Origin: Prevotellaceae bacterium UBA7028
Lineage (GTDB): Bacteria; Bacteroidota; Bacteroidia; Bacteroidales; Bacteroidaceae
Length of the DNA: 19,205 nucleotides
Assembly: GCA_002494215.1 (NCBI GenBank)
Contig: DLBF01000045.1
Location: 1 to 19,205, forward strand
Reading direction: 5' to 3'
In this document: positions 1 through 10,204 of the stretch, piece by piece
How positions within the stretch are numbered: the first letter of the stretch is position 1
Layout: the number at the start of each line of letters is the position of its first letter
Position numbers and translations under genes: made by a program
Notes under the pieces: model-generated
The model's database searches: none
What the model was told of the DNA's origin: nothing
Seen by the model: only the letters and a program-made list of their open reading frames with translations

Positions 1-434
1 TTGCCCAGGTCTTCCAGACCGGCACCAATAGCCAGACCACCCTCAGAGAAGGCACTCTGTGTACGTCCGTAGACAATCTGCAGGCACAGCTCGCGCATAG
101 CGGTGTTGATGGCATCGCATACGAGGTCGGTGTTCAGGGCCTCGAGCAGAGTCTTGCCAGGCAGGATTTCGCTGGCCATGGCTGCCTAGTGAGTCATACC
201 CGAGCAACCGATGGTCTCGACGAGAGCTTCCTCGATGATGCCTTCCTTGACGTTCAGTGTCAGCTTGCAAGCACCCTGCTGGGGAGCACACCAACCGATA
301 CCGTGTGTCAGACCGCTGATGTCCTTAATCTCCTTTGCCTGAACCCACTTGCCCTCTTCGGGAATGGGAGCAGGACCATGGTTGGGGCCTTTAGCCACGC
401 AACACATGTTTTGTACTTCGTGTGAATAAACCAT
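1..434 (-). pseudogene. NifU-N-like Fe-S scaffold gene, interrupted by amber codon, 3' end outside window
   Basis: The reading frame begins at 434 and runs off the window's left edge. The first 82 codons end at an in-frame TAG (186-188); the same frame then continues without another stop to base 1, giving AAMASEILPGKT and TDLVCDAINTAMREL. The protein resembles the Bacteroidota Fe-S cluster scaffold-like proteins usually found beside a GGGtGRT protein. Cysteines 49, 56 and 77 are visible, the last in ETIGCSGMTH, which resembles the third conserved Cys region of NifU-N domains. As I recall the family, the residue at the TAG position is serine, so a single TCG-to-TAG change would explain it; this is from memory, not an alignment. 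An ATG lies two codons after the stop (177-179) and could allow reinitiation. The alternatives are a true nonsense mutation, a sequencing error, or readthrough. Family assignment is moderately sure; the interruption is directly visible. Confidence 0.7.
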
Positions 435-487
435 GTTTACTTAAATTATTAATTATAATTTGATGTTTTTTATCACTAAAAATCATG

Positions 488-518
488 CAAAAGTAGTAAA
501 AAAAGCGCTTAATTCAAA
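488..518 (-). promoter_or_regulatory. Bacteroidota-type promoter for the scaffold gene
   Basis: On the minus strand, TTTG (515-518) is followed after 19 bases by TACTTTTG (488-495), matching the -33/-7 consensus TTTG-N19-21-TAnnTTTG of the Bacteroidota primary sigma factor. Transcription would start near 481, leaving a leader of about 45 bases before the ATG at 434. Confidence 0.65.
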
Positions 519-568
519 AAAAGGAAAGCGATTTTTCGCAACAGCTACCTAATTATCATTATTTTTGA

Positions 569-576
569 TACCTTTG
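569..576 (+). promoter_or_regulatory. -7 promoter box for the DMP19 gene
   Basis: TACCTTTG fits the TAnnTTTG -7 consensus and lies 24 bases before the ATG at 601. No good TTTG is visible at the expected -33 distance. The two promoters of this spacer (435-600) face away from each other, so the scaffold and DMP19 genes are transcribed divergently. Confidence 0.5.
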
Positions 577-600
577 CATTACAAATAATAGCAACATATC

Positions 601-1104
601 ATGCAAGTTAAGATTAAAGAAACAGAGATTATTCAAGCTGCTCAGCAGGGAATGGACGCCTTTGTTGATGTTTTTTATAAGCACATCCTAGACAGTATTG
701 GAGGTGAACTGAACACCGAAGGCATGCAAAAACTGCAGGCCGACCAGATAACCCTCTTGGCCTACATGATCTTCCGCGAGGAGGTAATGGACGGTGGCTT
801 TGTACAACTTATCTACAATGGATACGGACCGTTTATCTTCTTGAATCCTTTTGCAAAAGCCATGCGTCTGTGGGGGGCCAAGGATTTCTGTAACCTAATA
901 TATAAAGGAAGGAAACTATTTGAGCTATACGGAGACGAGATAACAAAGGAATGCTCCGACGAGGAATTCATGGCACTTTTTGAGAAGTACCCTGACTTTG
1001 ACGAACTGGACGATGCTTTTATAGAGATGGAAGAAGAGGTGACGGAAACGATAGCACGTTATATCGACGACCATTTGGAACAGTTTGCCATAATAGAGAA
1101 ATAA
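601..1104 (+). CDS. DMP19 (DUF4375) family protein
   Basis: This is a 167-residue acidic protein with the look of the DMP19/DUF4375 family: a helical N-terminus, the motif DGGFVQLIYNGYG (residues 64-76), and an Asp/Glu-rich C-terminal half (CSDEEF, DFDELDDAFIEMEEEV). The family is named for a Neisseria protein reported to mimic DNA charge and to bind a transcription factor. For most members, including this one, the cellular role is unknown. No signal peptide or membrane segment is seen, so it is probably cytoplasmic. It stands alone, divergent from the scaffold gene and convergent with the GH43 gene. The start is supported by the -7 box just upstream. Family call is fairly sure; no function is claimed. 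Confidence 0.8.
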   Translation: MQVKIKETEIIQAAQQGMDAFVDVFYKHILDSIGGELNTEGMQKLQADQITLLAYMIFREEVMDGGFVQLIYNGYGPFIFLNPFAKAMRLWGAKDFCNLIYKGRKLFELYGDEITKECSDEEFMALFEKYPDFDELDDAFIEMEEEVTETIARYIDDHLEQFAIIEK

Positions 1105-1116
1105 AACATATAAACA

Positions 1117-1150
1117 AAGAAGGGGACCCAACATGAGTTCCCTTCTTTTC
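1117..1150. terminator. Bidirectional hairpin terminator between DMP19 and GH43 genes
   Basis: AAGAAGGGGAC (1117-1127) pairs with GTTCCCTTCTT (1137-1147) in an 11-bp stem with one G-T wobble and a 9-base loop. T-rich sequence follows on the plus strand, and A-rich sequence precedes it, which gives T's on the minus strand. It lies between two converging stop codons (1104 and 1155) and so probably ends both transcripts. Confidence 0.7.
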
Positions 1151-1154
1151 TATC

Positions 1155-2150
1155 TTACTTTCTGAAAGACTTCTTTATCTTATTTGGTCGTACACCTTCG
1201 AAGGTCATCTTTACTGGTCGAATGGTGCCGTCGTCATTGAATTCCAACTTATCTATGCAGGTAACGCGATGATTACCATCCGTCTCTTCCAAAGGACGAC
1301 GGTGGTAGATAATGTAATAGTCATCTTTACCAGGGACCTTGATAACAGAATGATGTCCTGCACCACGAGCTATGCTCTCGTCGCGTTCAAGGATTTTGCC
1401 AATACGTTTGAAAGGACCGAAGGGACTATCAGCTATAGCATAAGCTACGCAATAATCAGGACCTGTCCATCCACCTTCACTCCACATAAAGTAGTATTTT
1501 CCATTACGCTTGAGCATAAAAGGACCTTCCACATATGTCTGGCTGGGTGTAATCTCGTGGAACTTCTGCCCATCCTCCCATGGAACAATACTGAGTAAAT
1601 CGGGACTGAGCTTGCACACATTACAATGACGCCAACCACCATAGAACATATAGAACTGACCATCGTCATCACGGAACACAAACTGATCAATGGGTTGAGC
1701 ACCATTTACAATCTCATTTATAAGAGGCTTTCCCAAGGCATCTACATAAGGGCCCTCTGGTTTATCAGCAACAGCCACACCGATACCTCCTACTTCACCC
1801 TCATGTACATCGTTACCGCCAAAGAACAGGTAGAACTTATTATTAGCCTCGATGATAGAAGGAGCCCAAAGTGCCATGTGCAGCCAGGGAACATTCTTCT
1901 GTTCCAAGACACGCTCGTGCTTAGTCCAATTAACCAAATCAGTACTACTGAAAGCATCAAAATGCAGCTGCTGCTTGTAGGGAGCGCTATAAGTAGGGAA
2001 AATCCAATACTTGCCGCCAAGGACAGCACCTTCCGGATCAGCATACCATCCTTCTGCTATAGGATTACCACTAGTCTTTTTCTTCTTGGCTTCTGCCATG
2101 TTTGAGCCAAGGCAAAGTATTGCAAGTGCAAGGATAAAGAATCTTTTCAT
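1155..2150 (-). CDS. Secreted glycoside hydrolase family 43 protein
   Basis: This 331-residue protein begins with a cleavable signal peptide (hydrophobic residues 4-15, AEA near 19-21, then KKKK). The body is a five-bladed propeller glycosidase of the GH43 type. The expected catalytic residues are visible: Asp38 in WYADPEG (general base), Asp155 in QPIDQFVF (pKa modulator) and Glu208 in YVEGPF (general acid). His266/His267 in GAGHHS probably lie near the central metal site. Family members act on arabinose- or xylose-containing plant glycans, but the substrate cannot be read from the sequence. The signal peptide suggests periplasmic or surface location. It begins 40 bases after a small ORF and no -7 box is evident in that spacer, so it may be read from the upstream operon. 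No SusC/SusD pair is in the window. Confidence 0.88.
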   Translation of the reverse strand: MKRFFILALAILCLGSNMAEAKKKKTSGNPIAEGWYADPEGAVLGGKYWIFPTYSAPYKQQLHFDAFSSTDLVNWTKHERVLEQKNVPWLHMALWAPSIIEANNKFYLFFGGNDVHEGEVGGIGVAVADKPEGPYVDALGKPLINEIVNGAQPIDQFVFRDDDGQFYMFYGGWRHCNVCKLSPDLLSIVPWEDGQKFHEITPSQTYVEGPFMLKRNGKYYFMWSEGGWTGPDYCVAYAIADSPFGPFKRIGKILERDESIARGAGHHSVIKVPGKDDYYIIYHRRPLEETDGNHRVTCIDKLEFNDDGTIRPVKMTFEGVRPNKIKKSFRK

Positions 2151-2162
2151 GTGGAATATGAA

Positions 2163-2190
2163 TTACAAATTGAAAATTGAAAGTTGAAAA
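2163..2190 (-). repeat. Intergenic heptamer tandem array, TTTTCAA type
   Basis: Four 7-base units lie in tandem. On the plus strand they read TTACAAA, TTGAAAA, TTGAAAG and TTGAAAA, that is TTTTCAA-like units on the transcribed minus strand. The array abuts the TAA stop (2191-2193) of the 55-residue ORF and precedes the GH43 gene. It has the same unit length and related consensus as the arrays inside ileS and addA, and the same orientation relative to local transcription. Confidence 0.7.
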
Positions 2191-2358
2191 TTACGAACTA
2201 ATAAAGGTTCCTCCAATCCACTCCGTCGTAGCTTCTTCCTGACGAAGCTGATGATATGAGAGGAAGGTTCCATCCTCTTCCATCTCCACCACCAAAGGAC
2301 CTTCTACCATCTGGCCGTCGGCGGTTTGAATTCTATGGTAGGCACGTTTAATTATCAT
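2191..2358 (-). CDS. Small conserved-looking protein of unknown function, 55 residues
   Basis: This ORF starts at an ATG (2356-2358) that overlaps the TGA of the DUF4296 gene as ATGA, and ends at TAA (2191-2193). It begins MIIKRAYHRIQTADGQ, has a middle segment VEGPLVVEMEEDGTF, and ends EEATTEWIGGTFISS. The alternation of hydrophobic residues suggests a small beta-rich domain, and no signal peptide or membrane segment is seen. The stop-start overlap and the absence of other use for these bases argue that it is a real, translationally coupled last member of the ileS-lspA operon. Its function is unknown; I recognise no named family. The 28-base heptamer array begins directly after its stop codon. 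Confidence 0.7.
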   Translation of the reverse strand: MIIKRAYHRIQTADGQMVEGPLVVEMEEDGTFLSYHQLRQEEATTEWIGGTFISS

Positions 2359-3344
2359 AACTGGTAGCGACGTCTTACTCTTCTATTGCCTTGATTACGC
2401 CTTACAGGTTGAGTAGGCTTCTCCTTTACCACATTAATCTTCTTCTGATGTGGCTGCTTATCCCTGATTTCCAAAGGAGAAAGACGTTTGCCCGAAGGAG
2501 CGGACATCGTGTCGTGCTGCAAAGAATCCATAAGTGTAGAATCAACAGCAACAGTATCTTTCTTCTCTGGATGCATTCGAATCATGGAAAGATCCTGTAG
2601 AAGAAGGACTGTCAGGTTGTTCTCGTTTTTCTGCATCGTGGGCATAAACACAAAACCATTGATTTTGCGTAATGGTACAGTATCAAGCGGCGCACGGGGA
2701 GAGAATCTGACATCGAAGTTATTATTTCCCCTGACATATTGCGTGACACCAACCACAGAGTCATTCTCATACTGCAAGGTTAAAACAGCATAAGCCTCAC
2801 GATCTAAACCCTGCGTGATATACTGTGTATGGAAATGCCAGATAAACGAGTCACCTGTCTGATAGGTACTATCAGCCATTAAGACAAACTGATAGACATT
2901 CTGCAGTTTATTCGGAATAATACAGGCATTACTATGGTCGGTCCAGATATTGGCAGTATCACCCTGACTAGTCAGATGACTATACTGATTCTGAGTAGCC
3001 CTGGCATCAACACCAAATTTCTCTGCCTGAGCCTGAACACGCTGACTTACATTCTTGTATATATCATTGAACTTCTCGGAATTTTCGAAATAGTAAACCA
3101 AAGAAGAATCAAAGACGGCCTCCGTGATATGGTGTTTCTTGAAGACAGCTTGGATATATCTGTAACGTGCTGCCTCAACATCTCCGTCTGCCTGCTCAGC
3201 CATTCCCTGTGCCAGATGGTAGTCAACCATAACATTCTCCATCTTGCTTTCCGATAGGATTCCGCTTGGCCGCTTGGGTTTACACCCAACCAACACACAA
3301 GATGCAAAAGTCAGACAACAGAAAACAAAAGCATTACTCCTCAT
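2355..3344 (-). CDS. DUF4296 domain-containing lipoprotein
   Basis: This is a 329-residue protein with a lipoprotein signal: a hydrophobic stretch followed by the lipobox LVGC, making Cys21 the probable lipidated residue. Residues about 30-115 (SKMENVMVDYHLAQGMAEQ, then YIQAVFKKHHITEAVFDSSLVYYFEN) match the DUF4296 helical domain found across Bacteroidota beside lspA. The C-terminal part is of low complexity and strongly basic (RRNQGNRRVRRRYQL). Its start overlaps the end of lspA by 11 bases, and its stop overlaps the start of the 55-residue ORF, so translation is probably coupled. The biochemical role is unknown. Being next to the enzyme that would process its own signal peptide fits an envelope lipoprotein. 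Confidence 0.87.
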   Translation of the reverse strand: MRSNAFVFCCLTFASCVLVGCKPKRPSGILSESKMENVMVDYHLAQGMAEQADGDVEAARYRYIQAVFKKHHITEAVFDSSLVYYFENSEKFNDIYKNVSQRVQAQAEKFGVDARATQNQYSHLTSQGDTANIWTDHSNACIIPNKLQNVYQFVLMADSTYQTGDSFIWHFHTQYITQGLDREAYAVLTLQYENDSVVGVTQYVRGNNNFDVRFSPRAPLDTVPLRKINGFVFMPTMQKNENNLTVLLLQDLSMIRMHPEKKDTVAVDSTLMDSLQHDTMSAPSGKRLSPLEIRDKQPHQKKINVVKEKPTQPVRRNQGNRRVRRRYQL

Positions 3345-3948
3345 TACGTAACACCTTTTTATTAAAGAAGAGGAGCAATGCTATAACGCCGCAAGATATG
3401 CAAGCGTCAGCAAAGTTAAAGATGGGGCTGAAGAATATGAAATGCTCACCACCCCATAGAGGAAGCCACGATGGCCAATCCCACTCTACCAAAGGGAAAT
3501 AGAACATGTCCACCACCCGACCATGGAGCAGACTTTCGTATCCTGTTCCCCAAGGTACGAATTCGGCAATCATGGGAGCTGGAGGATTATTGAATATCAT
3601 GCCATAAAAGACGCAGTCGAAGATATTTCCTGCAGCTCCTGCCATTATCAAGATTAGGCAAGTCAGATACCCCCATCCAATTCCTCTCTTTATCTGCTTA
3701 GCAATATAATATATAAGGAATGAGACGGCAATAATACGGAACGAGGTAAGGAACAACTTGTCAAAGAGCTCCATACCAAAGGCCATTCCACGATTTTCGG
3801 TAAAGAGAATCTGGAACCAGTCCGTTACGTGAATACTCTGGTGAAGGTACATACCCGTCTTCACAGCTATCTTAATAAGCTGATCCGTACAGAGTATGCA
3901 CACCGAGAGTATTACACCGAAGAGTGTCTGCTTTTGCCTGCGACTCAT
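3334..3948 (-). CDS. lspA: Lipoprotein signal peptidase (signal peptidase II)
   Basis: This 204-residue inner-membrane aspartyl protease removes signal peptides from prolipoproteins after the lipobox Cys is acylated. Four hydrophobic segments are visible (about 8-24, 66-84, 92-110 and 175-196). The catalytic aspartates are Asp147 in GRVVDMF and Asp181 in FNFADAC. ENRGMAFG (51-58) and GNIFD (107-111) are the other family signatures. The Arg usual after GNxxD is Cys112 here. Residues 115-142 form a long periplasmic insertion, which I recall as common in Bacteroidota versions. It starts 3 bases after the DksA-like gene stops and overlaps the DUF4296 gene, in the middle of the ileS operon. Confidence 0.95.
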   Translation of the reverse strand: MSRRQKQTLFGVILSVCILCTDQLIKIAVKTGMYLHQSIHVTDWFQILFTENRGMAFGMELFDKLFLTSFRIIAVSFLIYYIAKQIKRGIGWGYLTCLILIMAGAAGNIFDCVFYGMIFNNPPAPMIAEFVPWGTGYESLLHGRVVDMFYFPLVEWDWPSWLPLWGGEHFIFFSPIFNFADACISCGVIALLLFFNKKVLRNEE

Positions 3949-3951
3949 AGA

Positions 3952-4341
3952 TTACTTACGTTTGTCGCGTGCGTTCTTAGCCTCTACACTAAGCGTAGCG
4001 TGAGGTACCAGACGAAGACGCTCCTTAGGTATCAGTTTGCCAGTCTCACGGCAGATACCGTAGGTCTTGTTATCTATACGTACCAAAGCCTGCTCAAGTC
4101 CCTTAATGAACTTCTGGGTACGGACAGCCATATTCATAAGCGTCTCCTTAGACAAAGCTTCTGAGCCCTCCTCCAATTGATGATAAGTTGGAGCTGTGTC
4201 GTCAGCGCCATTGTCGTTACGGCGGGTAAGCTGATCCATGTAGGCTTCATAGTCCCTACGGTTTACAGCCAACTTGTCCAGGATAATCTGGCGGAACTCT
4301 TCCAGTTCCTCGTCAGAATAACGTTTCTTTTCTTCTTCCAT
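3952..4341 (-). CDS. DksA/TraR-family protein with degenerate zinc finger
   Basis: This 129-residue protein has the DksA/TraR arrangement: an N-terminal coiled-coil-like helical hairpin (about 10-90, rich in Glu, Asp and Arg) and a C-terminal finger segment, YGICRETGKLIPKERL then VPHATLSVEAK. Only one of the four zinc-binding cysteines remains (Cys97). The others would fall at Thr100, Ser118 and Ala121. DksA proteins bind RNA polymerase through its secondary channel and work with ppGpp; whether this member does so is inference. It sits 4 bases after ileS and 3 before lspA. This order is, to my knowledge, conserved in Bacteroidota. The helices contain DD/ED-type acidic residues, but I cannot identify a DksA-like acidic tip with confidence. 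Confidence 0.85.
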   Translation of the reverse strand: MEEEKKRYSDEELEEFRQIILDKLAVNRRDYEAYMDQLTRRNDNGADDTAPTYHQLEEGSEALSKETLMNMAVRTQKFIKGLEQALVRIDNKTYGICRETGKLIPKERLRLVPHATLSVEAKNARDKRK

Positions 4342-4345
4342 ATTA

Positions 4346-7725
<3,380 letters not shown>

Positions 7726-7741
<16 letters not shown>

Positions 7742-7824
7742 ATCGTATTTTATTTGTATCCTTATTTATTTGGGGTGCAAAGATAAGAAAAATCATCTTA
7801 ACAGCCAAATTTCTTGCCTATATC
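7726..7824. repeat. 19-base direct repeat flanking the ileS promoter
   Basis: CAAATTTCTTGCCCATATC (7726-7744) recurs at 7806-7824 with one mismatch (C to T), 80 bases apart. The first copy spans the ileS start codon and the next codons (MGKKF). In the second copy the ATG has become ATA on the minus strand. The CAAA at the edge of the second copy is the -33 element of the ileS promoter. Confidence 0.7.
7778..7809 (-). promoter_or_regulatory. Promoter of the ileS operon
   Basis: On the minus strand TTTG (7806-7809), a 20-base spacer and TATCTTTG (7778-7785) make a near-ideal Bacteroidota promoter. Transcription should begin near 7771, so the leader is only about 30 bases. That is too short for a T-box or other riboswitch. 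Confidence 0.75.
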
Positions 7825-7846
7825 TTGTATATCTTATATAAATATA

Positions 7847-7873
7847 AGAGCCCCCGAACAATCAGGAGCTCTC
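7847..7873 (-). terminator. Rho-independent terminator of the panB-trpB2 unit
   Basis: On the minus strand AGAGCTCC pairs with GGGGCTCT (one wobble) around a loop of about 10 bases, followed by T-rich sequence (TATATTTATAT). It lies about 30 bases after the trpB2 stop and just before the ileS promoter. Confidence 0.75.
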
Positions 7874-7903
7874 ATATTCGTAATTATAATATTTGATAAA
7901 TAA

Positions 7904-9265
7904 TTACACCTTGGGCAATTTATCCAGGTATTCCTTGATAACCTCATCGCTGGGGATGATGTCGGTCATGGTACCATTGTTGTACTGCTCATAGGCATAC
8001 AAGTCGAAGTAACCAGTTCCTGTAAGTCCGAAGACAATAGTTTTCTCCTCGCCAGTCTCCTTACACTTCAAAGCCTCATCAATAGCTACACGGATGGCGT
8101 GACTACTCTCAGGTGCGGGAAGAATTCCTTCCACACGTGCGAACTGAGTTGCAGCATCAAACACCTGTGTCTGCTCAACAGCACGAGCCTCGAACAAACC
8201 GTCGTGATACAACTGAGACAGAATAGGGCTCATTCCATGGAAGCGAAGACCACCTGCATGGTTGGCAGATGGAATAAACTGGCTTCCCAGCGTGTACATC
8301 TTGGCCAATGGACAAATCATACCAGTATCGCAGAAGTCATAAGCATACTTACCACGGGTAAAGCTGGGACAAGAAGCGGGCTCAACGGCAATTACCTTAT
8401 AATCAGCCTCACCCCTCAGCATCTCGCCAATGAAGGGAGAAATCAGACCACCCAGATTACTACCACCACCAGCACAACCGATGATGATATCGGGCTTGAT
8501 GCCATATTTGTCAAGGGCTTTCTTAGCCTCCAAGCCAATAACCGTCTGATGCAAAAGCACCTGATTGAGCACAGAGCCCAATACATAACGATAGCCATCG
8601 CTTGTTACGGCTGCCTCAACTGCCTCGCTGATGGCACAACCCAAAGAACCTGTCGTGTCAGGATGGTCGGCCAAAATTTTACGGCCAACCTCAGTAGTAA
8701 GACTGGGAGAAGGAGTAACGGTAGCGCCATACGTACGCATTACCTCACGACGGAAAGGCTTCTGCTCATAGCTACACTTAACCATATACACACGGCAATC
8801 CAAGCCAAAGTAGGCACATGCCATACTAAGGGCTGTACCCCACTGTCCGGCGCCTGTCTCTGTGGTTACGCCCTTCAGACCCTGCTTCTTTGCATAATAT
8901 GCCTGAGCAATGGCAGAGTTCAGTTTGTGGCTACCAGAGGTATTGTTACCCTCGAACTTGTAGTATATCTTGGCTGGAGTACCCAATGCTTTCTCCAAGA
9001 AGTAGGCACGTACCAAGGGAGAGGGACGATACATCTTATAGAAGTTCTGTATCTCCTCAGGGATATCAAAATATGGAGTATCATTATCCAGCTCCTGCTT
9101 GTTCAGATCTTCGCAGAAGATGGGATTCAAATCTTCGATTGTGAGGGGCTTACCAGTTGCTGGGTTAATGAGCGGAGCAGGCTTGTTCTTCATGTCGGCA
9201 CGCACATTGTACCACTGCTTTGGGATCTCGTTCTCCTCAAGGTAAATTTTGTAGGGAATCTTCAT
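7904..9265 (-). CDS. trpB: Tryptophan synthase beta chain, TrpB2 type
   Basis: This 453-residue PLP enzyme joins indole and L-serine to make tryptophan. Lys114 in GSHKLNSA is the PLP Schiff-base lysine, GAGQWGTA (138-145) lines the active site, and GCAGGGSN (263-270) binds the cofactor phosphate. The length and the N-terminal extension (residues 1-75, with RPSPLVRA at 80-87) mark the TrpB2 branch rather than the TrpA-partnered TrpB1. No trpA or other trp gene is nearby, which also fits TrpB2. Members are thought to use free indole, possibly salvaged, or to act on other indole supplies. It starts 27 bases after panB with no promoter visible between, so the two are probably cotranscribed. A terminator follows at 7847. 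Confidence 0.93.
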   Translation of the reverse strand: MKIPYKIYLEENEIPKQWYNVRADMKNKPAPLINPATGKPLTIEDLNPIFCEDLNKQELDNDTPYFDIPEEIQNFYKMYRPSPLVRAYFLEKALGTPAKIYYKFEGNNTSGSHKLNSAIAQAYYAKKQGLKGVTTETGAGQWGTALSMACAYFGLDCRVYMVKCSYEQKPFRREVMRTYGATVTPSPSLTTEVGRKILADHPDTTGSLGCAISEAVEAAVTSDGYRYVLGSVLNQVLLHQTVIGLEAKKALDKYGIKPDIIIGCAGGGSNLGGLISPFIGEMLRGEADYKVIAVEPASCPSFTRGKYAYDFCDTGMICPLAKMYTLGSQFIPSANHAGGLRFHGMSPILSQLYHDGLFEARAVEQTQVFDAATQFARVEGILPAPESSHAIRVAIDEALKCKETGEEKTIVFGLTGTGYFDLYAYEQYNNGTMTDIIPSDEVIKEYLDKLPKV

Positions 9266-9292
9266 AATGTTGTTTTGTTTTAAGAATTATGA

Positions 9293-10111
9293 TTAATAAC
9301 TTTCTGTTTCGTTGGGGAAGTCACCGCTCTTCACGTCGGTAACATACTGACCGATGGCATCGTTCATAATGGCACCTAACTGGGCATACTGGCGCAGGAA
9401 CTTAGGCTTGAAAGCGCTGTTCATTCCCAGCATATCCTGAATAACCAGAACCTGTCCGTCGGCACTTCCAGCGCCTATACCGATAACGGGGATAGAGATG
9501 CTCTGGCATACCTTCTGACAAAGCGCTGCAGGAATTTTCTCCAACACCAGCGCAAAGCACCCCGCCTCTTCCAGTAATTTGGCATCTTTCAGCAACTTAT
9601 CAGCTTCTGCTTCTTCTTTTGCTCTAACACCGAACCCACCAAACTTATAGACGCTCTGAGGGGTCAATCCTAAGTGTCCAATTACAGGAATACCGGCATT
9701 GATGATACCCTTTACGGTATCTATGATTTCCTCTCCGCCTTCCAGCTTCAGGCCATCGACGCCTGACTCAGCCATCATGCGCACAGCATTGCGGATACCC
9801 TCCTCGCGACTCACCTGATAGGTACCAAAAGGCATATCGCAAATTACCATGGCACGCTTTACACCTCGGGCCACACTACGGGCATGATATATCATCTGGT
9901 CTATGGTAATGGGCAAGGTTGTTAAATTGCCAGCCATCACATTGCTGGCACTATCCCCCACCAGGATGATATCCACACCTGCCTGATCAACAATCTGTGC
10001 CGTTGTATAATCATAAGAAGTCAGCATGGCAATCTTCTTGCCATCCTTCTTCATCTGAATAATTTTCTGAGTAGTTATTTTCTTTGTATCTTCAACAATA
10101 TATGCTGCCAT
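9293..10111 (-). CDS. panB: 3-Methyl-2-oxobutanoate hydroxymethyltransferase
   Basis: This 272-residue TIM-barrel enzyme transfers a hydroxymethyl group from methylene-tetrahydrofolate to ketoisovalerate, giving ketopantoate, the first committed step towards pantothenate and CoA. Visible family residues are Asp53 in LVGDS and Asp92 in CDMPFGTY (metal and substrate), Lys122/Glu124 in LKLEGG, His146 in GHLGLTPQ, and the catalytic Glu191 in [26 protein letters not shown] is the usual C-terminal signature. Length is normal. The ATG at 10111 follows a -7 box at 10140-10147. No other pan genes are in the window. It diverges from addA and leads into trpB2. Confidence 0.96.
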   Translation of the reverse strand: MAAYIVEDTKKITTQKIIQMKKDGKKIAMLTSYDYTTAQIVDQAGVDIILVGDSASNVMAGNLTTLPITIDQMIYHARSVARGVKRAMVICDMPFGTYQVSREEGIRNAVRMMAESGVDGLKLEGGEEIIDTVKGIINAGIPVIGHLGLTPQSVYKFGGFGVRAKEEAEADKLLKDAKLLEEAGCFALVLEKIPAALCQKVCQSISIPVIGIGAGSADGQVLVIQDMLGMNSAFKPKFLRQYAQLGAIMNDAIGQYVTDVKSGDFPNETESY

Positions 10112-10139
10112 TATATGCTTAATTTTGTTTTTGCGACTG

Positions 10140-10147
10140 CAAAGTTA
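10140..10147 (-). promoter_or_regulatory. -7 promoter box for panB-trpB2
   Basis: On the minus strand TAACTTTG followed by CA fits TAnnTTTG. It lies 28 bases upstream of the panB ATG. No clear TTTG is seen at the -33 distance. Confidence 0.5.
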
Positions 10148-10169
10148 CAACATTTTCAAATAAAAACCT

Positions 10170-10177
10170 TATCTTTG
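10170..10177 (+). promoter_or_regulatory. -7 promoter box for addAB
   Basis: TATCTTTG followed by CA matches the -7 consensus and lies 27 bases before the addA ATG at 10205. The -33 position is weak. Together with the opposing box at 10140 it makes a compact divergent promoter region. Confidence 0.55.
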
Positions 10178-10204
10178 CATAAAATCAATTGCGTTTCCCT
10201 TTGA

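Noticed and set aside
186..188. TAG reassigned to an amino acid in this organism
   Set aside because: No other in-frame TAG occurs in more than 14 kb of coding sequence here. cdd ends with TAG at the expected length, though a TAA follows one codon later, so that stop alone is not proof. One amber does not support a changed code.
7742..7846. T-box or other riboswitch before ileS
   Set aside because: The promoter at 7778-7809 leaves a leader of about 30 bases, and no T-box sequence is seen.
8099..9283. A 394-codon open frame on the plus strand opposite trpB2
   Set aside because: It is the antisense shadow of a clearly conserved PLP enzyme, and its translation has no domain-like sequence. The long opening reflects codon use of the real gene.
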